64,000 bases of DNA from positions 62,001 through 126,000 of the forward strand of contig CAWDPQ010000007.1 of NCBI GenBank assembly GCA_963804245.1, in the 5' to 3' direction. The stretch comes from CAWDPQ01 sp963804245 (lineage in GTDB: Bacteria > Acidobacteriota > Vicinamibacteria > Vicinamibacterales > 2-12-FULL-66-21). Positions 1 to 9,144 of the stretch are shown here, one piece after another (within the stretch, counting starts at the first letter, position 1; every line of letters starts with the position of its first letter). Made by a program: the position numbers and the translations under genes. The notes under the pieces were generated by a model. That model saw only the letters and a list, made by a program, of their open reading frames with translations. It was not told where the DNA came from and did not search any database.

Positions 1-2960
1 TGCACCGCGATGAGGTCAACCGTACGTTGCGGGCGCGGCGGGGCGCGCGCCTCCTCGCCCTCACATCAGGCGGTGCGATCCCGGAGATTGCGGACTACCG
101 CGTCGTTCTCGAGCCCGAGGAAACCTTCATCGGCACGCTCAACGAAGATTTCGCCATCGAGAGCATGGCCGGCGACATCTTTCAGCTCGGCAACGCCTCG
201 TGGCGGGTGCTGCAGGTCGCCGCGGGCACGGTGCGTGTAGCGGACGCCAAAGGCTCTCCGCCGAACATTCCGTTCTGGTTCGGCGAGGCTCCGGCGCGCA
301 GCGACGAGCTCTCGCGGGCGGTCAGCGAGCTCCGCGCGGACATCGATCGCAGATTCGCCGAATCAGATGCGCCGACCGGATGGCTGACGGAAGAAACCGG
401 GCTGCAGCACGATGCGGCGGAGCAGGTCGTCGACTATTTCGGCGAAGGTCGTAAGGCGCTGGGCGTCATCCCCACGCAGGAAACGCTCGTGCTCGAACGG
501 TTCTTCGATGAATCCGGCGGGATGCAGCTCGTCCTCCATGCGCCGTTCGGGAGCCGAATCAACAAGGCCTGGGGCCTGGCGCTGCGAAAGCGATTCTGCC
601 GTCAGTTCAACTTCGAGCTGCAGGCGGCGGCTACCGAGGACGCACTCCTGCTGTCGCTCGGACCACAGCATTCTTTCCCGCTCTCGGACGTGTTCCGTTA
701 TCTGCACCCCGAGAGTACGCGAGACGTGCTGGTGCAGGCATTCCTCGACGCGCCGGTGTTCCAGTCGCGGTGGCGTTGGAACACGACGATCTCGCTGGCC
801 GTGCCGCGGAGCCGCGGCGGGCGCAAGGTCGCGCCGCAGCTGCAGCGGATGCTGGCGGACGACCTGATGGCGGCGGTCTTTCCCGATGCTGCGGCCTGTC
901 TGGAAAACATTCCAGGCGATCGCCAGATTCCGGATCATCCGCTCGTCAAGCAGACGGTCCACGATTGCCTGCAGGAGGCCATGGATTTCGACGGCCTCCG
1001 CGCCGTGCTCGAGCGCATCCATCGTGGGGAGCTGCAGCTCGTCGCGCGCGACACGCCGGAACCGTCGTTCTTTGCGCACGAGATCCTCAATGCGCGGCCG
1101 TACGCCTTCCTCGACGACGCGCCGCTCGAGGAGCGACGCACGCACGCCGTGCAGTCGCGGCGAACCGGCGAGCCGACCGGGGCCGCCGATCTCGGGGCGC
1201 TCGACCTAGCGGCGATCGCCCGGGTACGCGAGGAAGAACGCCCGGCGCCACGTGACGCGGACGAAATGCACGATGTGCTCCTGACGTCTGGATTCGTGAC
1301 GGCGAACGAAAGCTCCGAGATGGTCGGCTACCTCGAGCCGTTGATCGCCGCGAGACGAGCGGCACGTATCTGGTTCGATGACCGCCAGCGTAACGAGGGA
1401 CCGCACGCCGCCGTGTGGGTGGCTGCCGAGCGTCTGCCGGAAATCCGCGCGGTTCATCCCTCGGCGGTTGTCGAACCATCCATCGAAGCGCCGCCATCGC
1501 GAGCCGAGCGGATCTGGAATCGTGCCGAGGCCATCGTCGAGCTCATGCGGGGACGCATGGCCACGCTCGGACCGGTGACTTCAGGATCGCTCGCGGCGTC
1601 ACTTTCCATATCAGAGACGGATATCGACGCCGCGCTCCTGGCACTGGAATCCGAGGGCTGCATCCTGCGCGGCCGGTTCTCACAGTCGCCCGACCCGATC
1701 GACCGATCCCGGAAGACAGAGGTCGAGTGGTGCGATCGCGCCCTGCTCGCGCGCATTCATCGCTACACGCTCAACCGGTTGCGCGCCGAGATCGAGCCCG
1801 TCAGCGCGGCCGACTTCATGCGCTTCCTGTTCCGATGGCAGCACCTCGAACCCGGAACGAGAGGCTCCGGTGTAGACGGCCTGCGCGAGATTGTCGCGAT
1901 GCTCGACGGCTACGAGCTGGCGGCGGGCGCATGGGAGCGGAGCGTTCTTCCCGCGAGACTCGAGTCCTACGAGCCCTCCATGCTCGACATGCTTTGTCTC
2001 GCCGGCGAAGCCAGCTGGGCTCGGTTGTCGGTGCCGCCGATCGAACCTGGAATGTCGCCGCGTCCGGTTGGGGCGACTCCAATCGCACTGTTCCTGCGCG
2101 AGCACGGACCCGCATGGCAGTCGCTCCGAACGGTCGACGCTGCCGTGGAGGAAACGCTCGGGCCTGCTCCCCGGCGCGTGCTTGACGTGTTGCGTACGCG
2201 GGGCGCGTCCTTCTTCAACGATCTGTCCATCGCCTGCGATCTCGGTGCCGACGCGCTACGTACTGCCATCGGCGCGCTCGTTGCTGCCGGTCTCGCCGCG
2301 TCGGATGGCTTCTCGGGGCTGCGCGCGCTCATCTGGGCAGCACGCGACCGGCTGACCACGAGGCACCGTCGAACGAACTTCGCGGGACGCTGGTCGGCCA
2401 TCGGCCTTCCCGGCGCCGATCCTCGGACGCGCGAGACCGCCGTCGAAACACAGGCCTGGACGCTCTTGCGGCGCTACGGCGTCGTGTTCCGGCGCTTACT
2501 CGCCAGGGAAACGAATGCCGTCGCGTGGCGGGAGCTCACGCGCATCTATCGTCGGCTCGAGGCCAGGGGCGAAATCCGGGGCGGTCGTTTCGTATCGGGT
2601 ATGTCTGGCGAGCAGTTCGCGTTGCCGGAGGCGGTCGAACGCCTGCGAGAGGTTCGCCGTTCGCGTCCGGATGGCCGTCTCGTCACTCTGTCAACCGCCG
2701 ATCCCCTCAACCTGACCGGCATCGTCACGCCGGGCGAGCGTCTGCGTGCCACGCGCCGCAATCGCATGGTCTACCGGGACGGCGTACCGCTGGCGGTGGT
2801 CGAGGGCGATTTCGTTCGCGAGTTGTGTCCCATCGATCCGGCTATCGCCAGAGATGTGTCGCGAGCTCTCAGTCGTCCGACAGGTACCGGCACTCAACCG
2901 GCTGGCTTGATCTTCAGTACACCGGTCGACACGAGCAGCGCGGAGAAATCGAAGATGTGA
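1..2960 (+). CDS. lhr: Lhr-family ATP-dependent helicase, C-terminal part (5' truncated by window edge)
   Basis: The reading frame is already open at base 3, so the gene starts upstream of the window. About 985 residues are visible. The opening stretch (RRGARLLALTSGGAIPE, then EIADYRVVLEPEETFIGTLNEDF split over the next lines) is the segment that follows the RecA-like domains in Lhr large helicases, and it leads into the winged-helix, beta-barrel and long Lhr C-terminal region. Lhr proteins of about 1500 residues are 3'-5' ATP-dependent DNA/RNA helicases linked to DNA repair. The Walker and DEAD-type motifs must lie in the missing N-terminal third. The 3' end overlaps the convergent SnoaL-like gene by 67 bp. 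The family call is confident; the exact role cannot be read from this part. Confidence 0.9.
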   Translation, partial: HRDEVNRTLRARRGARLLALTSGGAIPEIADYRVVLEPEETFIGTLNEDFAIESMAGDIFQLGNASWRVLQVAAGTVRVADAKGSPPNIPFWFGEAPARSDELSRAVSELRADIDRRFAESDAPTGWLTEETGLQHDAAEQVVDYFGEGRKALGVIPTQETLVLERFFDESGGMQLVLHAPFGSRINKAWGLALRKRFCRQFNFELQAAATEDALLLSLGPQHSFPLSDVFRYLHPESTRDVLVQAFLDAPVFQSRWRWNTTISLAVPRSRGGRKVAPQLQRMLADDLMAAVFPDAAACLENIPGDRQIPDHPLVKQTVHDCLQEAMDFDGLRAVLERIHRGELQLVARDTPEPSFFAHEILNARPYAFLDDAPLEERRTHAVQSRRTGEPTGAADLGALDLAAIARVREEERPAPRDADEMHDVLLTSGFVTANESSEMVGYLEPLIAARRAARIWFDDRQRNEGPHAAVWVAAERLPEIRAVHPSAVVEPSIEAPPSRAERIWNRAEAIVELMRGRMATLGPVTSGSLAASLSISETDIDAALLALESEGCILRGRFSQSPDPIDRSRKTEVEWCDRALLARIHRYTLNRLRAEIEPVSAADFMRFLFRWQHLEPGTRGSGVDGLREIVAMLDGYELAAGAWERSVLPARLESYEPSMLDMLCLAGEASWARLSVPPIEPGMSPRPVGATPIALFLREHGPAWQSLRTVDAAVEETLGPAPRRVLDVLRTRGASFFNDLSIACDLGADALRTAIGALVAAGLAASDGFSGLRALIWAARDRLTTRHRRTNFAGRWSAIGLPGADPRTRETAVETQAWTLLRRYGVVFRRLLARETNAVAWRELTRIYRRLEARGEIRGGRFVSGMSGEQFALPEAVERLREVRRSRPDGRLVTLSTADPLNLTGIVTPGERLRATRRNRMVYRDGVPLAVVEGDFVRELCPIDPAIARDVSRALSRPTGTGTQPAGLIFSTPVDTSSAEKSKM

Positions 2961-3319
2961 CGCACGGACTGGATGCCGTCGTCTCCGAACACGAATTCCC
3001 CCGCCCCCTGCATGTTCACGCGCGTACCCGGTTTCACATCTCCGAAAAATGGGCCGGCAGCGGTGCCTTCGAATGTCCAGAAGATCGCCGCGCGCGGTGG
3101 ATCGATGATGGCGGAATCCCACGTCAGGCTGAAATCGGGGAACGCCCCATACCAGTACTTATAGACGGCGAGGATTTCTGCTCGCCCCGTGATGAGCCCG
3201 TGGGCGGGGCTCTCATGAGTGCCGTCGAGGGCATGTTGTGCCGCGATTTCTTCGGCGTTGCGCCGGAGGAACGCCGCCTGATGTGCCGCGAGACGCTGCT
3301 CGATATCCGCCCGCGTCAT
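2894..3319 (-). CDS. SnoaL-like / nuclear transport factor 2-fold protein
   Basis: A 141-residue protein with the NTF2/SnoaL layout: an N-terminal helix (ADIEQRLAAHQAAFLRR), a central WYGAFPDFSLTWD segment and a C-terminal sheet ending HIFDFSALL. Members range from ketosteroid isomerases and polyketide cyclases to proteins of unknown function, so no substrate can be named. I chose ATG 3319 over in-frame upstream starts because GGGGAGGG lies five bases before it and the homologous fold begins there. The last 67 bases overlap the convergent lhr 3' end. No signal peptide is visible, so it is probably cytoplasmic. Confidence 0.75.
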   Translation of the reverse strand: MTRADIEQRLAAHQAAFLRRNAEEIAAQHALDGTHESPAHGLITGRAEILAVYKYWYGAFPDFSLTWDSAIIDPPRAAIFWTFEGTAAGPFFGDVKPGTRVNMQGAGEFVFGDDGIQSVRHIFDFSALLVSTGVLKIKPAG

Positions 3320-3370
3320 ATCGCCCTCCCCTAGCAGCATACCCCCGCCACCGTTTGGGTGCACGGGCTG

Positions 3371-4727
3371 TCACTTCGCCGGCGTCAGAATCTCCGTTAG
3401 AACCCGGCCCTGGGTCTCCTTCAACTCGACACCGAGCAATTGCGCCGCCGTGGGCGCCAGATCGATGGTGTTCAGCGTGTCGAGCGTGGTACCCGGCTTG
3501 ATCCCGCGACCGAACGCGATGAACAGCGCCCGCAGATCGGGATCGGTGGACACGTAGCCGTGGCTACCGAGCGAGCCGGGTGAAGCGTCGACGACGATCG
3601 GATCGCCGGGGTCGGCGGTGAATGCATATCCCTCCGCGGCCTGAAGGAACAGAGCACCCATCTGCTCGTTGTCGGCCGGCACCGGCAAGCCGAGTTCGGC
3701 GTATCCGTTCGGCTCGATGACCTTCTCGATGCCTTCGACTCCGCGCAGTGCTTCCTTCGCGCGGGCGAGGATCGTGCCCGCAGTATCGGGCACGGTCACG
3801 TAGACCATTGCCGTTCCGCCTTCTGGCACCGAGTACGCGTCGGCCCGCGTGACTTTCCCGTCCTGCGCCGTCAGCAGTCCAGCCTTCATGAACGCCGCGT
3901 TGGGACGAATCTGCCGACGCACAGCCTTGAACCCGTGATCCGCAACCACGAACACCGTCGTTCTCGGCATCAGCCCGGTTGACTCCAGCGTCCCGACGAT
4001 CCGAGCCACCTGGCTGTCCAGAAGGGCCATCGTCGTCGTGGCCGCGGGGGTACGCGGACCGTAGCGATGTTGCGTCGAGTCGAGGTTGAGCAGGTGGAAC
4101 ATCAACAGGTTTGGCCGGTGACGGGTGAGAATGTGCACGGCCGCCTCGGTCCAGATGTGATCGCGATAGACGATGTTGCGGCTCGCGAACGCCGCGAGAT
4201 CTTCCTCCGAAATCTTGCCCGCGGCGACGAGCTCACGGCCGATCGCCCCCTTCGCATCCGGCCTCTCCGCAAACTCCCACGTGACCGTCGGAGCGTTCTG
4301 AATGGCCACCCAGTCGACCTGCGCGGTCGTCAGCTTCGCGTCGTGCGCGGCGTCGTAGAGCGTGCGAACGCGAACCATCTCCTTCTTGTCTCGCCACGGC
4401 TCGATCCTCGGCGGCATTCCTGGCGTTCGCATCAGGATGCCGTTGAAGAGTACTCCGTGCTTGGACGGTGTGACGCCGGTCACCATCGAGGTGTGATTCG
4501 GCCATGTGACGGTGGGATTCACGGGCCGCATCCCCTTCGCCGTCGCGCCGCCAGCTGCGAGCCGGCGCAATGTGGGGACTGGCAGATGCGGATCGTCCAT
4601 CGCCCAGCCGGCGAAGCCGTCGAGGCTGATGATCACGACGTGATTGGAGGCACCCGCTTCTCGTTGCGGCTGTGCAAAAACGAGCGGCGACCGACAAGCC
4701 GACGACAAGCGCAAGAACCGCGAGCAT
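3371..4727 (-). CDS. Secreted type I phosphodiesterase/nucleotide pyrophosphatase (alkaline phosphatase superfamily), one frameshift
   Basis: The mature part carries the alkaline phosphatase superfamily pattern: metal site IISLDG near the start, nucleophile region NPTVTWPNHTSMVTG with a catalytic Thr as in nucleotide pyrophosphatases, then VVADHGF and a late GSHGY site. It probably hydrolyses phosphodiester or pyrophosphate bonds outside the cytoplasm. The main frame alone gives an unlikely N-terminus. In the neighbouring frame, ATG 4727 opens a clean signal peptide (MLAVLALVVGLSVAARF), and removing one A from the A5 run at 4676-4680 fuses it directly to FAQPQREAG. I therefore treat 4727 as the start and the shift as a homopolymer error or a very recent mutation. 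It lies 80 bp downstream of the DUF5996 gene. Confidence 0.8.
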
Positions 4728-4807
4728 GGACGATAAGCGATCCGCTGCTCCCTACCACCCTCCTGTTGGTTTTTGACAAGCGCTCGATGCTCGAAAGTTG
4801 CTCTCAC

Positions 4808-5725
4808 TCAGCCTCTCTCCAACGCCGGCCTATCCCACTTCCCGAGATTCGCTGCAGCTTCGTAGGTCGACTGCAGGAACTGCAGCAGCGTGTCGTCCGG
4901 CGTTTTCGACTCGCGCACCCGGTCGTACGGCATGACGAATTCACGAAAATCCGTGCTGTAGAACGCCCCCTCGCCACGGACTTTGGCGTTGGCGAATCCG
5001 GGCGGCTCCGGGTAGGCGTAGGCGTAGAAGGCCGGATAGCCGATCGGGGGCGTGCCGGGCCAGAAACCACAACTGCTCACTTCGTGTGAGTACGCTTCGC
5101 GGGTCACCTGGTCCGGCAAATTTGGAATGCCTCCGGGATGCGGTGGTGCGGGGCGGCCGGAGAACCGAGTCACCGCAAGATCCATTGCCCCCCAGAACAG
5201 GTGAACGGGGCTGCACTTGCCGATGAAGCGCGCGCGAAACTGCGTCATGACGCGCTCGGCTTGCACCAGCATTCGCCAGAAGCGGTTCACCGCATCGGGA
5301 TCGTAGTCCTTGTGTGTTTCATCGCGCGGAAACGGAATCGGATCCGCCACTTCATTGGGTTTCACGACAATCGTCACCGGGAGGTCGAGCCGTCTCAACT
5401 CCTGCATCAGGCGGTTGTAGAACGCGGCAACCGTCTGCGCCTCGAGGGGAAACCCGCCAACCCGTCCGTCGCTCGACGCAATGCCCAGCCGGTGATCGAT
5501 CAAGTCCAGATTGATCTCGAACTCACGTTCGCCGTGAGGAATCGGTGACGTGGTCAGGCCGCGCGAAGTCACATAGAACGTTGTCTGCCACGAGTGGTTG
5601 ATCGGCGGGGCTTGTTTGAGGCGCACTTTCCCGATGATTTGCAGCCACATATGAAACGTGTCCCGGGTGGCCATCCATTCGTGAAGCTCGAGCGCGGGCC
5701 AACTCTCGCTGCTGTCGGTGTGCAT
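4808..5725 (-). CDS. DUF5996 family protein
   Basis: A 305-residue soluble protein recognised as DUF5996 from its opening (WPALELHEWMATRDTFHMW, WLQIIGKVRL), the central HLFWGAMDLAVTRFSGR segment and the tail with GFWPGTPPIGYPAFYAYAYP. The family is widespread in soil bacteria and has no assigned biochemical function. It has no signal peptide or membrane segment. The start at ATG 5725 is supported by a -10-like TAGGCT six bases upstream with no Shine-Dalgarno sequence, suggesting a leaderless message. The phosphodiesterase gene follows on the same strand. Confidence 0.85.
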   Translation of the reverse strand: MHTDSSESWPALELHEWMATRDTFHMWLQIIGKVRLKQAPPINHSWQTTFYVTSRGLTTSPIPHGEREFEINLDLIDHRLGIASSDGRVGGFPLEAQTVAAFYNRLMQELRRLDLPVTIVVKPNEVADPIPFPRDETHKDYDPDAVNRFWRMLVQAERVMTQFRARFIGKCSPVHLFWGAMDLAVTRFSGRPAPPHPGGIPNLPDQVTREAYSHEVSSCGFWPGTPPIGYPAFYAYAYPEPPGFANAKVRGEGAFYSTDFREFVMPYDRVRESKTPDDTLLQFLQSTYEAAANLGKWDRPALERG

Positions 5726-5731
5726 TCGCTG

Positions 5732-5737
5732 AGCCTA
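5732..5737 (-). promoter_or_regulatory. Putative leaderless promoter -10 element of the DUF5996 gene
   Basis: On the minus strand TAGGCT is followed by six bases and then ATG 5725. This places the expected transcription start at the start codon. The same TANNNT-N6-7-start geometry recurs upstream of 28864, 46487 and 47249. Confidence 0.4.
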
Positions 5738-5773
5738 CTACAGTCGACGTGCCATCATGGGTGAGGAGGAAGC

Positions 5774-6043
5774 GTGAATGAAGAAGCCTGTTCCCACATC
5801 GAAGCCATTTCGACCGTAAAGCCACCGCGACGGCGGGAATGCGAGGAATGCGTGAAGATGGGTGCCCGGTGGGTGCACCTGCGCACCTGTCAGACTTGCG
5901 GCATCACGTTGTGTTGCGATTCGTCGCCGAACCGGCACGCGAGTCAGCACGCCCGAACTAGCAAGCATCCAGTGATTGCGTCGGCGGAACCGGGAGAACG
6001 CTGGCTGTATTGCTACCCCGACGACGCGATAGCCGAATTCTGA
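5774..6043 (+). CDS. Stand-alone UBP-type zinc finger protein
   Basis: An 89-residue protein made almost entirely of one UBP-type (ZnF-UBP) zinc finger. Candidate ligands in order are C6 and H8, C23xxC26, C39xxC42, C47/C48, H55, H59 and H65, followed by the terminal ERWLYCYPDD segment. In eukaryotes this fold binds the free C-terminal Gly-Gly of ubiquitin. Stand-alone bacterial versions exist, especially in Actinobacteria, and their ligand is unknown. The start is GTG 5774 because AGGAGGA lies just upstream and the nearby ATG is out of frame. A lipid kinase gene begins 10 bp downstream, so the two may be co-transcribed. Confidence 0.85.
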   Translation: MNEEACSHIEAISTVKPPRRRECEECVKMGARWVHLRTCQTCGITLCCDSSPNRHASQHARTSKHPVIASAEPGERWLYCYPDDAIAEF

Positions 6044-6053
6044 TCGCGAGGTA

Positions 6054-6938
6054 ATGGCTCCCGTCGCGATCCTCGTCAACGAGCTGTCCGGCTCGGCAGA
6101 ATCCAGGGGCAAGGCGCTCGACGATGCCGTGCGGCGGGCGGGCCTCGATGCCAGGTTCCTTCGAGTTCGCGGTGCCGAGATCGTTGCTGCCGCGGAGCGT
6201 GCGGCGGCGGACGGTTGCACGCTCGTGGCGGCCGGCGGCGATGGGACCGTGTCCTCAGTCGCGTCGGTGGCCGTGCGAACGCACTCCACGTTCGGCGTAA
6301 TTCCTCTCGGCACGCTCAACCACTTCGCGCGTGATGCCGGCATCCCGGTGAATCCCATCAAAGCGGCTGCAGTCGTCGCCGCCGGCCACACCCGCGAATT
6401 GGATGTCGGCGCGATGAACGGACAGACGTTCGTCAACAATCTCAGCCTCGGTCTGTATCCGCGACTCGTGTGGGAACGGGAGCGGGAGCAACACCGGGGC
6501 CGCCGCAAGTGGACCGCCTTTGCCGTCGCGCTGGTGAGAACCTGGCAGCGATACCCCACGGTGTCAGTCAGCCTGGAGGTTGACGGTGTGCCGCTCCAGC
6601 GACGCACGCCGTTCGTGTTCATCGGCAACGGCGAGTACCAAGCCGAGGGATTAGGCCTTGGCAGGCGCTCCGCGATCGCTGATGGCAAGCTCTCGATCTA
6701 CCTCGCACCCGGCGTGGGCCAGTTCGAGCTCCTCGAGCTGCCGATTCGCGCCCTCGCCCGCCGGCTTGCCGCCGACGTCAAGTTCGAGATCTTCCACGCC
6801 TGCGAAGTGGACATCGAGAGCCTGCTTCCGACCTTCGGCGTCGCGCTCGATGGCGAACTGAAGACCGACGTCCGTTCGCCCCTGCACTGCAAGGTGCTGC
6901 CGCGTGCGCTTCGCACTCTCGTGCCAGAGGGCGGATAA
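6054..6938 (+). CDS. Diacylglycerol kinase-family lipid kinase (DagK/YegS-like)
   Basis: A 294-residue protein with the DAGK catalytic domain: N-terminal VAILVNELSGSAES, the nucleotide-binding GGDGT loop at about residues 62-66 (LVAAGGDGTVSSV), then the substrate-side motif IPLGTLNHFARDAGIP. The C-terminal beta-sandwich with ALDGEL is typical of the YegS/DgkB group. It probably phosphorylates diacylglycerol or another membrane lipid at the inner membrane face. ATG 6054 follows a GCGAGGT ribosome-binding site. The metallophosphoesterase starts two bases after its stop, which suggests translational coupling. Confidence 0.9.
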   Translation: MAPVAILVNELSGSAESRGKALDDAVRRAGLDARFLRVRGAEIVAAAERAAADGCTLVAAGGDGTVSSVASVAVRTHSTFGVIPLGTLNHFARDAGIPVNPIKAAAVVAAGHTRELDVGAMNGQTFVNNLSLGLYPRLVWEREREQHRGRRKWTAFAVALVRTWQRYPTVSVSLEVDGVPLQRRTPFVFIGNGEYQAEGLGLGRRSAIADGKLSIYLAPGVGQFELLELPIRALARRLAADVKFEIFHACEVDIESLLPTFGVALDGELKTDVRSPLHCKVLPRALRTLVPEGG

Positions 6939-6940
6939 GC

Positions 6941-7762
6941 GTGCGCACCATCGTGCATCTGTCGGACCTTCACGTTGGGCGACTGGATCCTGCACTGCTC
7001 GACCCGCTCATTGCCGCGGTGCGCGGTGTCGGTCCAGATCTCGTGGTCGTTTCCGGCGACTTCACCCAGCGGGCCACGACCCAACAGTTCGTCGAGGCGC
7101 GCCGTTTTCTCCAATCGCTCCAGTCGCCCACGCTGACCATTCCCGGTAACCATGACGTGCCGCTGTGGAACGTCGCGGCCCGGTTCCTCATGCCGCTCGA
7201 TCGCTACAAGCGTTACATCAGTCCCGACCTCGAGCCGGAGTACCAGGACGACGAGATCATCGTTGTGGGGGTGAACACGGCGCGCTCGCTGGCCTGGGGC
7301 GAAGGCCGGATCAACGAGGCACAGGTCGAAAGGCTCCTCGCCCGGCTCGCTGCGGCACCACGCAAAGCCACACGCATCGTCGTCACCCATCACCCGTTCG
7401 ATCTGCCGCCGGGAGTTCGTGAAACGCGATTGCTTGGCCGCGCGAGCGCAGCCATGGCCAGGCTTTCGTCGGCGGGAGCGGACCTCTTTCTTTCGGGCCA
7501 CCTGCACCTGAGCCACGTCAGCCATTCGGCGGAACGCTACCGGATTGCGGGGCATTCCGCCCTCATCGTTCAGGCGGGCACGGTATCGATGCGCGGACGA
7601 GGCGAAGAACCTTCGTTCAACGTTCTACGACTCGATGGTCCAGCGCTGGCGCTCGGGCGTTTTCTCTGGCAACCCGGCAGCGGCCGCTTCGTCGAAACGG
7701 CGTACGGCGTCTACCGGCGTGGCGACGAGGGATGGGCGGCCATCAAGGCGGATGAAAAATGA
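6941..7762 (+). CDS. Calcineurin-like metallophosphoesterase (Icc/CpdA type)
   Basis: A 273-residue enzyme with all five metallophosphoesterase motifs in order: HLSDLHVG at residues 6-13, VVSGDFT, PGNHD near residue 68, VTHHPFD, and SGHLHLSH. This order matches class III cyclic-nucleotide phosphodiesterase-like proteins, but the substrate cannot be read from sequence. It begins at GTG 6941, two bases after the lipid kinase stop, so the pair is almost certainly one transcript. Its last 52 bases overlap the convergent DUF6986 gene. Confidence 0.88.
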   Translation: MRTIVHLSDLHVGRLDPALLDPLIAAVRGVGPDLVVVSGDFTQRATTQQFVEARRFLQSLQSPTLTIPGNHDVPLWNVAARFLMPLDRYKRYISPDLEPEYQDDEIIVVGVNTARSLAWGEGRINEAQVERLLARLAAAPRKATRIVVTHHPFDLPPGVRETRLLGRASAAMARLSSAGADLFLSGHLHLSHVSHSAERYRIAGHSALIVQAGTVSMRGRGEEPSFNVLRLDGPALALGRFLWQPGSGRFVETAYGVYRRGDEGWAAIKADEK

Positions 7763-9135
7763 CGACGGTTCTCAATCACCTTCTGAAACGACCGGCTCTG
7801 AAGCTCCTCGATCGTCAGACCCGTCTCTCGAGCTTCGTCCATCGTCAGAGCACCGGTCGACAAGCCGCGCAGGAAGAAGTTGAGCAGTCCCTCGCCGGTC
7901 GCGCCGTCGTCGAAGAATTCGCCCACGAGCGTCGCCTGTGCCGCTTTTTCGACGAAGTTGCGCAAACGCGCGGTCGCCGACGCACACGCTGAGAGAAAAA
8001 AAGTGTAGACAGCCGCGTAGCGTGAGGGCAGCTGCGCCGGATGCAGATCCCAGCCCTGGTAGTAGCCATTCATCAGAGAGTGCTGCACGTCGTCGAAGTG
8101 AATCTTCCAGGCGCGGTGCACGGCCTCCCGGTTTTCGCGGCGCTGCCCTTCGGTGAGCGGACGGTCGGGCGCCGGACGGTGCGGCGCGATCGGCATGATG
8201 TTCGTCGCGCCATCCGAGAGGCGTACTCCTGACTGAGCGAGGGATACCTGCATGATGTGCCTGGCAAAATCGCACGCCGGATGCCGCACGTGCTGCCAGG
8301 GGGCGGTGATGCCGCAGAGAGCGGTGTAGTCGTAGGCACCGAAATGCGCACCGATGACCCGGCCGTCACCAGCCGCCACCAGCCCGCGCAGCGCCGCCGT
8401 TCCGTCGGCGGCAATGATCGATTGCGGCGTTTCGATCATCAGTTCGATTTGTAGTGCGCCGGGACGAAGCCCGAGCCGGCGCTCGAGGGCCGTGCAGGCA
8501 TTCGCAACGGTCGACACGTGGCCGGGCGACATGATCTTGGGAATGGTGACGACGAAACCATGAGGCAGCTGTCGCTGGGCGTCGCGCACCAGGGATGTGA
8601 GGAAGATGTCGAGGGTCCGCAGGCTGCGGCCGTAAAGCTCGGGCGACATCGGCTTGATGCGGATGCCGATGAATGGCGGGAGGGTGCCAGCCCTCAGCCC
8701 CGCAGCCATCTCTTGCGCCGCCGACTGGGCATGGCCGTCCTCCTCCTCATCCGATCGAACGCCGTAGCCGTCCTCGAAATCCAGGCGATAGTCCTCTACC
8801 GGCTCACGTAGGAGCTTCTCGACGACACGCGCGCGAACCGTATCGGCAAGACCGTCGGCGCATCCCCCTTCCCCATCGAGTTGAAAGGCCTCCGCAAACG
8901 TCGCCGCGTCCGGAGCATGCTCGTCGAGCGCCGCCAGCGCGAGCGCTCCGAGCCGCTGCGCCGAGTTCGCACGGAAGATGTGCGCGCCGCCGTAGACAGT
9001 GTGAACGGGCTGGCGGTCGGCGCGCTCGGCTGTGTAGACGCGGCTTGTCGCAGCATTGGCGTTCCGCAGCTGCTTGAGAAGCGGATCGAGATCGCGGGGG
9101 CTCAGCGAGCCTGGCGTGCGGCGTTTACCAAACAT
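7711..9135 (-). CDS. DUF6986 protein, HpcH/HpaI aldolase-like, in the urate locus
   Basis: A 474-residue protein of the DUF6986 family, which resembles HpcH/HpaI and citrate-lyase beta-type aldolases. Visible landmarks are DFEDGYGVRSDEEED, GIRIKPMSPELYGRS, a catalytic-type IELMIETPQSI strand, and HFGAYDYTALCGI. It is the last gene of the minus-strand urate operon, nine bases after the HIU hydrolase stop, with GAGGAAGT just before ATG 9135. Its position suggests it handles the glyoxylate/ureidoglycolate end of the pathway, but that is inference from context. Its 3' end overlaps the phosphoesterase gene by 52 bp. Confidence 0.8.
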   Translation of the reverse strand: MFGKRRTPGSLSPRDLDPLLKQLRNANAATSRVYTAERADRQPVHTVYGGAHIFRANSAQRLGALALAALDEHAPDAATFAEAFQLDGEGGCADGLADTVRARVVEKLLREPVEDYRLDFEDGYGVRSDEEEDGHAQSAAQEMAAGLRAGTLPPFIGIRIKPMSPELYGRSLRTLDIFLTSLVRDAQRQLPHGFVVTIPKIMSPGHVSTVANACTALERRLGLRPGALQIELMIETPQSIIAADGTAALRGLVAAGDGRVIGAHFGAYDYTALCGITAPWQHVRHPACDFARHIMQVSLAQSGVRLSDGATNIMPIAPHRPAPDRPLTEGQRRENREAVHRAWKIHFDDVQHSLMNGYYQGWDLHPAQLPSRYAAVYTFFLSACASATARLRNFVEKAAQATLVGEFFDDGATGEGLLNFFLRGLSTGALTMDEARETGLTIEELQSRSFQKVIENRRHFSSALMAAHPSSPRR

Positions 9136-9144
9136 ACTTCCTCA

